Source of the DNA: Apoderus coryli
Lineage: Eukaryota; Arthropoda; Insecta; Coleoptera; Attelabidae
Reading direction: 5' to 3'
DNA length: 64,000 nt
Assembly: GCA_911728435.2 (NCBI GenBank)
Contig: OU452199.1
Span: 25,120,860-25,184,859, forward strand
Shown: positions 53,884 through 64,000 of the stretch, piece by piece
Layout of the letters: every line of letters begins with the position of its first letter
How positions within the stretch are numbered: the first letter of the stretch is position 1
The notes under the pieces: model-generated
Seen by the model: only the letters and a program-made list of their open reading frames with translations
Told to the model about the DNA's origin: nothing
Databases searched by the model: none
Translations under genes and position numbers: made by a program

Positions 53884-55544
53884 ATGCTTTTGCAAAATTG
53901 ATATACTTACCTGTTATATATTATCGTACTTGATTAAGGTTAGTTAAGGCAAATGTTATAGTATTTTCTGTTTGTTGTTTCTTTTTTTTTTGTCATGCTC
54001 ATGTATTAATAGATTTTTGTGGGTAGACAGTGGCATCTGATGTTGAAAATATCTAAAAAACCCAGACTGTTTGTTTATCTAAGACATTCCAAAATAATCG
54101 ATACACCACTGAGCGTAAATACGAGTTGAACCAGTTTTTTATATATACTTAAATACCTATTTGTTATCTCTTATTCATCCCTTTTGTATATGTATACATA
54201 ATTGTAACCATAATTAGTTGAGTTTAAGCGAAGATAGAGACATAACGTGTGAATAAAAATATAAACGGACGCTCTCAATAATTTGTTATCTTTTAATATA
54301 ATTAATTTACTTAGTTTTGTGTTATTTCATATTCTTTTAGTAGTAGTAGTTTTTTCATAAGTAAACTTATTTACGAACCAATTGGGCGTTTTATTTACGT
54401 AGAATAACCCCAGTTTTAACTACATCTGACACTGAGCTGAAACTCGCCCTTAATAAAGTTCTTTATTATTATTAAAAGGACGGCGGACGGAGCAAAACCA
54501 AAATCAAGAAATATAAATTGTGTAAGCCCTTATTCACTCTAATCTTCAACGAAAACAGGGTAAAGCCTAGGCCAGGATTTCTGACAATCAAATCAAGTGT
54601 AAAATCTGCCATGTGTTTTAACATACGTTTGAATAGTCAGCGCACTGCAACGTTTAGTTTTGTTGAGGCTCCTTTGAAGCGAACCATTTTTAAAATAGTT
54701 TCCAAATCGTCACATTTTTCATTAAAGTAAAGTCAGTAGAAAAGAAAACAGATTTGTGTGTTATTCTCATGGAATCTACTCGCTTAAACAACATACCAAC
54801 TTACAATGCTTTGCTGCCAGAATGTCTTTCAAATTATCTCTATCCTACACTTCGTACTTATTATTTCTGCAATAGCGTAATTAATCCGAAATCTGTTTAC
54901 AACCCAAACACATGAATATGCTAATTTAAACATAAACTCAATTTCCCCAAGTTTATTTTATTTTTGCTAAAATAATTTCTTTGTCGAAAAAAATCCATAT
55001 TAATTATATTTCATTCAATTCAATTTATTCAAAATTTGACAACACCTAACAAAAATTACGAAAAGCGCCGTTGCCACAGTTTATTTCATCTACCGTTATT
55101 GCCGTAATAGCACAATCAATTAATCAATTCGGAATATATTTACACACTCAAAACAAGTTCAAATACCTATTTAACCACAAACTTAAATTATCCAAGCTTT
55201 ATTTTCTTTCACAAAAACTTTACTTTCAATTCACTTTCACGAAAATATTCTTCCCGATAAATATATTACATATTTTATATGCTAGCCAAAACTAAATCTG
55301 ACAATGATGCCAAAAATCTGAGATATATATATGACAATCCATAATTTCATATGACAACTGTGACAAGTGTAATAAAAATATTAATTATAAATATTTTTTT
55401 TTATAAAAATGAAAAACAAAAGTAATGTCGGTATTTTCCGGTAAGTATATTCTATTAATACCTAATATTAATTATTTTTGTAGCTAAAACCCGATCCTAT
55501 ATAGGTAATTTTAGATGTAAACATCTATTAATAGATACCAATAC
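53884..55544. other. AT-rich interval without recognised genes
   Basis: Only a LINE-like tail (AATAAAGTTCTTTATTATTA near 54452) stands out. Open frames at 54518 and 55071 show no family motif. Confidence 0.5.
55538..55544. repeat. Target duplication CCAATAC of family X copy 3
   Basis: CCAATAC lies immediately before CAAAGA at 55545 and again immediately after TCTTTG at 60374-60380. This confirms a 7-bp duplication independently of copy 2. Confidence 0.9.
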
Positions 55545-55553
55545 CAAAGAGTA

Positions 55554-55688
55554 ATGTACACAATAGATAGTCAGCGTATATGGGAAATAAAACAAAAATT
55601 GAAACTGTCTCGACACGAGCTACATCTATTAGAAAAACATGCAACCATGGAAATTGTAGATGGCGTTATATGTATTGTGTTGAAATAA
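55554..55688 (+). CDS. Conserved 44-codon frame, copy 3
   Basis: Starts ATG at 55554 in the terminal repeat and encodes the same peptide as 10822-10956 (MYTIDSQRIWEIKQ... to VICIVLK, TAA). A poly(A)-signal-like AATAAAATAA overlaps the stop. No known domain; function not assigned. Confidence 0.4.
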   Translation: MYTIDSQRIWEIKQKLKLSRHELHLLEKHATMEIVDGVICIVLK

Positions 55689-56348
55689 AATAATCATATG
55701 GGCAATGTTAGACAAGGACGAGTATACTTTCCCCTACGAGGTGGGAGTTTGTTTTTATATTATATGTATCATATATGTACTACTGTGCAGCAGTGTTTTT
55801 TGTCGGGTAATATAAAATTATATGGTATACCTACCTATCTACGCAAAGATTAATGTGTATGTACGAAAATAAAAAAAATTACTATAATAGTATAAATATA
55901 CAGGGCTGGTTCATTAAATGTTTTAGACAATAATTTTAAATGACTAAAATAATATTATTTTAGTCATTTAAAATTTCGGATATAAGGATGCATCAAAAAG
56001 TTATATTTATATTAACGGAATTTGGCGTTATAGATAGGACTTCCAGTTATTACCTGATTCAGTTTTAAGGATCAAACTCAAACAGCAGATTCAACTTGTC
56101 GTTAACATTATGAAAAAATAAATCTCAGAGGCGGGTAAATTAACTGGCCATACAGGCGTGAAATGCTACCCTAACTTTTTTATGCACATTTTTTGCGTGT
56201 GTTTCAATTCGGAGATGTAAAATCTAACAAATTATATTTCTTTTCAGTTTACTTTCTTGGGGTGTTCGGTTCTTATAGAAAAAAATTCTTCTTTATTTTA
56301 CATAGCAAAATTCATGTTTATTTTTGTCACGATCACACTGAACATAAA

Positions 56349-56393
56349 TTAAACGACGTTTCGTTACTAATTAGTAACTTCCTCAGGTTAAAA
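56349..56393 (-). ncRNA. Hammerhead ribozyme, PLE left arm
   Basis: Minus strand: stem I UUUUAAC/GUUUAA (one mismatch), core CUGAGGA, stem II GUUAC/GUAAC closing UAAUUA, GAAAC, self-complementary ACGU and GUC. All core bases are intact. Confidence 0.85.
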
Positions 56394-56809
56394 CATTTCC
56401 TTCTGAAATTACATACAATATTATTTTCCAAAAACTATTTTTACATTTTGATTATTATTACCTAACACAAATTCCAATTCGTCAATGTCAAAAAAGGACA
56501 AACAATTTTCATTCTATTTACAAACACATTTATAACATTTAAATATAATAAAATACATATTTATTTATTGATGGAAACTATTGTCCGGTATGTTGTATTG
56601 AAAGTATTAGTAGTAGCAACAGCATAAAATTCAACTATGAAGGCATTTTTGTTTTTTTTTTCTTTTTTTTTTTAAATCAGGTGAGGTGCTTGAAAGGTAT
56701 ACATTTTATTATAAATAAATACAGGGGGTTTAAGTAGAATTTTTATTTTATGATATTGTGATAGATACTGCTTAGATGTTGGATGTCAGTTCTGTCATTA
56801 ACGCTGTTT

Positions 56810-57361
56810 TTATTTTTTTTTGATGTATATCATTTCTAAAAATTCTCTTTTTTTTGTGTGTTGTTCCATGTCTAAAATTTTTGTATTACAAAAGTTGAAA
56901 GTGTGGTTTGTGGCCTCAATATGTTTTTTAAGTGCTGTTTTGGTGTTAGAGTTTTTGTGTCCGTTTAATCTTTTCCCTAAATTTTGCATGGTTTGTCCAA
57001 TATAGACACCATCGCAATTGTTACATGGAATTTGGTAGATTACATGTGATTTTTTTAGATGTGGAGTTTGTGTTTTTAAATTGCTAAAAACGTTTGCCTT
57101 GAAAGTGTTTGTATTTTTGTGGCACGTTTGCAAATTATAGGGTTTTAATTTTTTTTGGAACGACTCTGAGAAACCAGGTATATAAGGAATGGATATGTAT
57201 TTTATATTGTTGTTGGTAACTTTGTTTTGTTCATCGTTATTGTAAAATTTGTGGATGCGTTTCTTAAAAATTTTGTTTATAAAATTTTTGGGGTAGTTGT
57301 TTTTGTTTAGTGTATTTTTCGCTTTATTAATACACTCCTCTCTATATTCTGGGTCTGTCAA
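56810..57361 (-). pseudogene. Penelope-like GIY-YIG endonuclease domain
   Basis: 183-codon open frame ending at 56810. N-terminal linker (NNYPKNFINKIFKKRIHKF, ISIPYIPGFSESFQKKL), then KSHVIYQIPCNNCDGVYIGQ with T next: the CxxC pair precedes a GVYIGQT block, the GIY-YIG core, followed by LGKRLNGHK (catalytic R) and KKHIEATNHTFNF with the family's H. The catalytic glutamate is likely in KREFLEMIYI. This is the C-terminal nuclease of canonical PLEs; the RT that should precede it is absent, and the start codon shown is only the first M after truncation. Confidence 0.85.
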
Positions 57362-57707
57362 TTTTACTTAAACCCCCTGTATTTATTTATAATAAAATGT
57401 ATACCTTTCAAGCACCTCACCTGATTAAAAAAAAAAAAGAAAAAAAAAACAAAAATGCCTTCATATTTGAATTTTATGCTGTTGCTACTACTAATACTTT
57501 CAATACAACATACCGGACAATAGTTTCCATCAATAAATAAATATGTATTTTATTATATTTAAATGTTATAAATGTGTTTGTAAATAGAATGAAAATTGTT
57601 TGTCCTTTTTTGACATTGACGAATTGGAATTTGTGTTAGGTAATAATAATCAAAATGTAAAAATAGTTTTTGGAAAATAATATTGTATGTAATTTCAGAA
57701 GGAAATG

Positions 57708-57753
57708 TTTTAACCTGAGGAAGTTACTAATTAGTAACGAAATGTCGTTTAAT
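57708..57753 (+). ncRNA. Hammerhead ribozyme, PLE right arm
   Basis: Plus-strand mirror of 56349-56393: core CUGAGGA, stem II GUUAC/GUAAC, GAAAU (C changed to U) and GUC. The change turns stem III ACGU into AUGU, which weakens dimer pairing. Confidence 0.75.
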
Positions 57754-58254
57754 TTATGTTCAGTGTGATCGTGACAAAAATAAACATGAATTTTGCTATG
57801 TAACATAAAGAAGAATTTTTTTCTATAAGAACCGAACACCCCAAGAAAGTAAACTGAAAAGAATTAGAATTAGAATAGCGGTTCAAGAATAACAAAAAAA
57901 TAAATAACAAATTATATACGTAATAAATGTATCCTTCTGTGATATTGATAGAAAGTCATCGTTATCGCGTAATATCGATTTTAAGAAATATTAATATTAA
58001 AAAGGCTGTGCTTTTTACAAGTGCTGAAGTAAATAAGGTTTGAAATTTCCAGCATGACAATAATTATTTAAAAAAATACGGTTTCGAAATGCAGGATGTA
58101 AAAAATTAGAATTTTTAATCTGTTTTTAATGAAAATTTAAATCTATTGAGAAATATGGTCCAGGGTTTTTGTGAAATGTATTTTACTCCAAAGATTCTAC
58201 TCATCGATTATAACCGAATTAATTTACTCAAAAATATCTATACTAGTAAAATAA

Positions 58255-58930
58255 CACAATTATCTACTATTTACGAACGCCTATGTAAACAAAATTGTTA
58301 TGCTGCATGTTGTAGGTTATCCGTTAAGTGGTTTTTGAGTTATCACGGATACAAATTTTTTCTGACCCTTTTATAGAATTTTCACGGACGCCTATGGAAC
58401 ATTAATTTTTGTCGTGTATTTTTAACACCAATTCAACTAGTTACATATAAAATTTTTACATTTTAATTTTTTTTATTTTACCCCTTTTTCTACTATTTAC
58501 GAACGCCTATGTAAATAAAAATTTTATGCTGCATTTTTAGGTTATCCTATATCAAAGCTATATATAATTAGCCAATTTTTCTGGTATATTTGAGAAACAT
58601 TTTTTTTTTCGTTTTTGACCCTTTTTTTAAACTATTTTCGAACGCCTGTGTGAACCAATTCTTTTATGGAATATTTTTTAGCTTATATTGTATCACATCT
58701 ATGAAAAATTATTCCATATTTCGAATAAGATTAGGAAATATATATTTTTTATGTTTTGACCCTTTTTCACTATTTACGGACGCCTATGAAAGTAAGTTAT
58801 TCATGATACATTTTATAGGTTATATTCTATCAAAACTATAAATAAGTAGTTAATATTTCTGCTATTTTTAAGAAATACGTTTTTTTTAAATCTTTTTTAT
58901 CCCATTTTACACTATTTTCGAACGCCAATG
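58255..58930 (-). repeat. GCGTTCG minisatellite of family X copy 3
   Basis: Six units on the minus strand, with CGAACGC-type cores near 58274, 58386 (CGGACGC), 58500, 58639, 58778 (CGGACGC) and 58919. They match the units of copy 2 one for one. Confidence 0.85.
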
Positions 58931-60373
58931 TGGTCTAATATTTTATGTTCAATATTTTAGGTTATATTCAATTAAATGCGTAAAAAATTATGCAGTATTT
59001 CGGATAAGTTTAAGAACTATGATTTTTTTAATTTTTGAACCCTCTTTTAAACCCTTTGCCTACGCTCAATGTTTCCCAAAATCTAATCAGCTCCTTGCCA
59101 TGTCCAATAGAATTTTTTTACCAAATTTGGTTAAAATCTGTTAAGCGGTTTTTGCGTTTTCGTGGATACAGACAGACAGACATTTTTTTAAAACTACTTA
59201 TTTATGTATAAAATGACCAAAAACAAGTATTTCCGATGAAATTAAAATTTTTTTTTTTTTTCATGAAACTAATAGTCTCCATATATACATATATTATATG
59301 GAGAGCTAAAAATATTTACAAAAAAATAACTACGCAGCCAAAGATTAACTTATTAATCTTTGGTAGTATCAAAGATTAAATTAAATTTAATATATTAATT
59401 CTCTTCAAAACAAAATCAGTAGGTATGAAAACAATGAAAATCACAATAACAGTGACAGACTATTATAATAGGTATACCTAATATAATATAGGTAGCAATG
59501 ATAATTTTTTTATTATAGGTATTATAAGATATACAACAATCTTGTTACATCTTTGCCACATTGTCTACGTGAAATATTTAAAATATATGTAATAAATTGA
59601 AAAAGTACCTAGTCCATTCTTAAGTGGAGTTATAATTTTGACAAAGAATAATGTACATTAATACCTATTTGATTTCGGTATTCGTATAAAAGTCTAATAT
59701 CCACGAAATAAATTTAATATAATAATCATTAATCCATGCCATACAACATGTTACAAGACTAGACCAGTCCCATAATCAGTGGCGAGCAATAATTAAATCA
59801 AAAGCTTTTAGATATTTAGATTTTTTTATATACATCAACAAATTATTACAATGGAGTCAAAAGTATGTTTCTATCTAAAAGCGTTTCATTTAATGATTGT
59901 TCGCCACTGATCATGGGACTGGTCTAGTCTTGAAACATGAATGACATGGATTAAATATTATTATATTAAATTTAATTCATAGAGACTAGGCTTTTATTTC
60001 AATACTGTACTTGTAATAAATCACCCTGTGTGTTTCTTTTACCGACGAATCGGCAACAGCACGACACACACCACATTCGCTTGCTTTTTTTTCTACCCTC
60101 CCTACCTATCCCCTCCAGATTAATACAGAATTTCATCAATCTCTCTCTCTGACAATACAGCATTGCCGGTGCATATCTGTTGCAAATGATGTAAATAAGT
60201 GTTATACGTTGCGTTTTGTTTCTGATATTAATAAACTACAAAACGGTTTCTGGCTGTGACAATACTGCTCTATGCTGTGCACGCTAGTATACGTCACGTA
60301 GTGGCTGGCGTACTTAGAGATGTTCTGATTTTAATGCATTGGGCTGACTATCTATTGTGTAGATTAATCTTTG

Positions 60374-61848
60374 CCAATACTAATCGTTCAAATGCCAACC
60401 AACACAAACCAATATTCAAAAAAATTATCATTAACCACATCTAATAATGTAAGTACATATTTTAATAATAGCAACATATAATGAAATACCTATTTTAGGC
60501 TAATAAATTAGGTACAGTGTAAGTGGTACAAAATGTAAATACCTACTTTACTACTCCTTCCAACAAGAGCGCCTCCAATGAATATTATAAACCTGGACAC
60601 AAATGTCTTTCAAAACAATTTAAACTACATTAAAAACATTCCACACACAGCATGTATAGCTACTTAATATGAAAAACATTGCAGTATTAGAATCTATTCA
60701 TACCAAATAATATAATGGGATGCAAAGTTTCCTATAAACAATCAAAGTACATGAACAGATAAAACTAACAGAAGAAACCAATATAATATGCATTGCTAAA
60801 TACAAACTAGAGGTTTAGGTTAGTACAAATACATAATATTCATTATTAAACTTACTACTTTAGATAGAGCTTAGCTCACTCATAAATCTTTGACTCTGAC
60901 AACGTCGTTGTCAATAACCTTTTTAAAATATTTGCTGAATATAATAAGTATGTTGTTTTTGATTACAGAGACGTAGCAAAAATTGTACTGGTTGTTATTT
61001 GCATGGTACCTATCTATCGCTGAGAGAAAACCATCCATAGTTTTCCATTTACCTATTTATTCTTTATAAGTTAAATACAAGAAGAAATTCAATCCATATA
61101 GTGTAAAGGACTTTCCACTGGATAAGTATTTAAAACTTTGCCTTAACAAAATTCGTATTCGAAAAAGTTTTTTGTTAAGAATAATATGTATTTAATCTTG
61201 AAGAAAGTTTATAAACAAAAGCCTTATTTACTACTATTTTATAGGAAAGGCAAAAAATCAACAGAATCACTTAACCACTACGTTAATCATTAATTGTACC
61301 TATTTAATATTTTACATTGCAGATACCTACTACAAGCTCAGCTCAGTCGGGCTAATAGACATGATCACCTACCGCTAACTTCACTCGCCAAAATTAACAT
61401 ATTATGCTATAAACCATTGTGAGGTTAATTTCTCAGTTCACTGAGTCTACAATTTTTAAAAGGAAAAAGTGAGTGAAAATACATTTAATTTGACACGGTT
61501 GCTTGAAATGTCAACTTTCTGTCACTAATAGAGATGTAGAAATATATCGATATATTCTTTCATTAATAGAGATGAAACATGTATCGAAATACCCTTAATA
61601 ATAATAGTTTAGTTTTAGTTTTTTTTTGCAATTCTTTAGAGTGAAACGTAGAAATATTAAGAACTTCGACATTTCAGGATATCCCTGTAACGACCAATCA
61701 ATCACCTTTAAATTATTAATTTTAATATCTTATGCTTATGCAACCTCCAAACATCATTATGGTATTGATGCTTGCATAACCTCTTCTATGTAATACGACA
61801 CTTTTCGATGCTCTTAATAATTTTGTCTAAAGTAAAAGTTTGATTTTG
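60374..61848. other. AT-rich interval without recognised genes
   Basis: Begins with the target duplication of family X copy 3. No domain seen. ACTAATAGAGATG near 61525 recurs near 61562 as a short direct repeat. Confidence 0.5.
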
Positions 61849-62324
61849 AAAATTATTCAAAATATTACTTTTTTGTCCTTTCCTTAACAAAATAAAGAAA
61901 TACAATTCTGACTCACCCCGTATATAAATTTAAAGTGCTTATGATAAAAATTTCTAAACATTTTAAAGTTATTCAATTGCAATCTGAAAAAAATGTTAAA
62001 TGTGCACAATCAATAACACATTCAAAAATGAACTGTGTATAACTACAGCACCTAAAAAAAAACACCCCTGTATATACTGAAACTCATCATTTTCAGTATA
62101 TACAGGGGTGTTTTTTTTTTAGGTGCTGTAGTTATACACAGTTCATTTTTGAATGTGTTATTGATTGTGCACATTTAACATTTTTTTCAGATTGCAATTG
62201 AATAACTTTAAAATGTTTAGAAATTTTTATCATAAGCACTTTAAATTTATATACGGGGTGAGTCAGAATTGTATTTCTTTATTTTGTTAAGGAAAGGACA
62301 AAAAAGTAATATTTTGAATAATTT
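61849..62324. repeat. Near-perfect palindrome, 234-bp arms, 8-bp loop
   Basis: Left arm 61849-62082, loop CTCATCAT at 62083-62090, right arm 62091-62324. Arms are almost identical by eye. CACCCCTGTATATACTGAAA lies at the loop and CTGACTCACCCCGTATATAA in each arm, words like the termini of mariner-type MITEs. It is probably a head-to-head duplication of such an end. Confidence 0.85.
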
Positions 62325-63349
62325 TTTTTGATTTTTTTATATTGCAATTCAAGATTTCTTTGAAGGAGAAACTATAAGCTCCCAGAGGTTATCTAAGGGG
62401 TAACTCAAAAATTAATAAAGTTATCGATGTAGGAAGTAAAAAATTGATTTCTTTGATATTTTTTAGAGTTTCACTATATATAGAGGAGATTTTTAAGTTT
62501 TGTAGTTATACAATTTAGATACAAGGGAACTTAAAAATGTTTTAATTTATTTTTATGATTTTTGGGCACCGCAAAATCTAAGTAATAGTAACACTTTTGA
62601 GTTTTCTTAGTTTGTTAGAATGGTCTCATAAAATTTATATACAGGGTGTCTCAAATGTAATTCTATTTATTTGATTAGGTGGTTTTCAACCCATATTTTC
62701 AGTTTGGTTAATAACCCTCAATGACTTTCATCACAGATAAAACTACCACAAAACGACTGGGAAATCCCTCAAGGGATTTCTTGTTAGATAAATAAAACAA
62801 GTCATATCTTAAAATATTTATTTAAAAAGGTTATTACTTAGCATTTTTTAAGTAATCTTTAAGAACATCTAATGCGGGTGATTCTTCTCCAAAATCCTGA
62901 AAATAAAAAACTCATTATAACGATATTGCCTTTTAATTTGAGATGCTTGGCATTCTTGTTGCATTACCAATTTGTGATTTTGGTATACTGATAGGCGTAA
63001 TAATTTTGGAAAACCTTTAATTTTTTTGTACCGTTTAATACCTCACATTTTTATTATTTTGATAAATAGAACAGGCAATTTATGTTTTTGAGCTGTACTA
63101 CTGTACTATATCTATATATACTATATATATATATATATATATATATGTATACTATAAGATACTATACTATATGCGCGGCGAATTGCTTTTTACCCATGTG
63201 CATCAGACGTGGCGACACGAGAACTCCCACCTTACCCTACGTATCAGTTGAGTTTATTTTAATGTAAATACTCAAAAACATAAATTTTACGAAATCTACA
63301 CAGATTTTTATTCAATGGGAATTAAAGGATAAAAAATAATACAAATGTC
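62325..63349. other. Interval with mariner-type terminal words
   Basis: ACAGGGTGTCTCAAATGTAA at about 62641 resembles the left end of a mariner-like element whose transposase relic follows at 63350. A (TA)n run lies at 63119-63146. No gene otherwise. Confidence 0.45.
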
Positions 63350-63874
63350 GTGTCACACAAAAACACAAACCACGTTTTCTATAGGTATCTATTCCCATTA
63401 CCTTACCATTTGGACAATTTCCAACAATATTTTGTTGAAATTCTTGGTTCCTTTTTAAATATTTTGTGTATTATGAAGTCAATGTGGGACCAGAATATCC
63501 GGTTTTTCAATTTTATAGTATTAACTGATCAAGCAATATTTATATTAAATGGTAACGTCAACAAACAGAACTGCAGGTTTTGGGCTAATGAAACTCCACA
63601 CTGGATCCGTACATTTTTTATTGAGGGTTATTTAGCATCATAATTTTACCTTGAGCTATTGAAAAGTCAAATACTGCCTGTTATGCAAAATGTCATGGGT
63701 TCAAATTACCCAAGTTCATTGTTCCAAGAGAACGGAAATCCTCCCCATTTTGGTATAAAGGTATTTTTGGACAAGAATTTTGCAAATAGGTGGATCGGTA
63801 GTAGAGGTACATTCGATTGGCCATCCAGGTCTCCTGATTGGTCGCCTAATGACTACTTTTTCGGGAACATTTGA
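63350..63874 (+). pseudogene. Mariner-like transposase fragment
   Basis: Two open plus-strand pieces with a break near 63643. The first contains VLTDQAIFILNGNVNKQNCR and FWANETPHWIRTFF, the first catalytic D block (in TDxAxF). The second contains LFQENGNPPHFGIKVFLDKN, RWIGSRGTFDWPSRSPDWSP and NDYFFGNI. The second acid (QxDGAPxH) is N, while the third (SPDxxPxD) is kept. Same broad family as 48862-50076, but clearly a different lineage. Right end near 63893 (ACCGGGTGTACAG) uncertain. Confidence 0.75.
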
Positions 63875-64000
63875 AGAATCAACAAGCTGTACCGGGTGTA
63901 CAGATAAGAAATGACTCTATCTCGAAAACTATTCATGGTACGGTTTTAGAATTTTCTTTTGTTTTAGCAAAAGCGGACAAGGGAAATCGCTGGAAAATAG

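Larger units (their letters stand above)
56238..57904 (-). mobile_element. Penelope-like element remnant with inverted HHR repeats
   Basis: Flanked by the 13-bp duplication TAACAAATTATAT (56225-56237 and 57905-57917), which occurs once in family X copy 2. Arms at 56243-56760 and about 57365-57860 are inverted copies and each holds an HHR. Between them is the GIY-YIG coding segment on the minus strand. The RT part is missing. Such inverted terminal repeats around a 5'-truncated body are a known PLE arrangement. Confidence 0.85.
55545..60373 (-). mobile_element. Family X DNA transposon, copy 3 (with a PLE inside)
   Basis: Inverted relative to copies 1 and 2. Terminal repeats and the 7-bp duplication CCAATAC are intact. 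Without the PLE insertion (56238-57904 plus one 13-bp duplication) it is about 3149 bp. It has both regions that copy 1 and copy 2 each lack: the part shared with copy 1 at 1620-1800 and the GCGTTCG array. It is therefore closest to the family's full structure. Confidence 0.88.

Noticed and set aside
1..64000. CRISPR-like arrays or bacterial operons
   Set aside because: The only tandem repeats are the 878-bp units, the GCGTTCG minisatellite and microsatellites; none has short regular repeats with unique spacers, and all coding matches are eukaryotic mobile elements.

Overview
This window looks like AT-rich insect (arthropod) nuclear DNA made almost entirely of nested, decayed transposable elements. 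No host gene, rRNA gene, intact tRNA gene, operon or CRISPR array was recognised. The case for an arthropod rests on the mixture: jockey-, I- and RTE-like LINEs, Penelope-like elements (PLEs) with hammerhead ribozymes (HHRs), a BEL/Pao integrase piece, P-type, PIF/Harbinger and Tc1/mariner-like transposons, and tRNA-derived fragments. The order of insect is not resolved.

Layout. 1-2660: right part of a non-autonomous DNA transposon (family X; copy 1). 2661-4740: a minus-strand PLE with a 5'-truncated jockey LINE inside it. 4740-7020: hairpins, a small inverted-repeat element and two HHRs. 7022-18445: a deep nest. An I-clade LINE is split inside its RNase H domain by a nearly full-length jockey LINE (about 7707-16468). 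That LINE carries three further insertions: family X copy 2 (7941-10965, 7-bp target duplication), a 699-bp MITE (11929-12627) and an HHR retrozyme-like element (13869-14348, 12-bp duplication). 17260-17612 holds a tRNA-like palindrome. 18540-20001: a jockey fragment and a second MITE copy. 20742-21787 and 22418-25097: two large inverted-repeat elements, the second with two 878-bp tandem units. 25534-28270: a poly(A)-tailed LINE. 28441-29460: a second HHR element and a BEL/Pao integrase fragment. 29781-35672: LINE, Harbinger and tRNA-SINE fragments and a small HHR element.

35804-48392 is a 12.6-kb inverted-repeat composite. Its arms each hold an RTE-like LINE and HHRs, and its right half holds a decayed P-element/THAP9-type transposase. 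48417-50666 is a mariner-like element with about 500-bp terminal repeats and a spliced transposase gene that has lost two catalytic aspartates. 51059-53652 is a jockey LINE split by a Harbinger element. 55545-60373 is family X copy 3, carrying a PLE remnant that encodes a GIY-YIG endonuclease between inverted HHR-bearing repeats. 61849-62324 is a near-perfect palindrome, and a mariner-type transposase fragment lies near the right edge.

The elements do not work together as a pathway. Their relation is insertional, and in several places the order of events can be read because empty-site reading frames can be rebuilt across target duplications. Two points stand out. Ten good and two decayed HHR cores occur, all consistent with PLE-like or retrozyme-like retroelements. 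Family X has 31-bp CAAAG termini, 7-bp target duplications, a minisatellite core and a conserved 44-codon frame that runs out of its terminal repeat.
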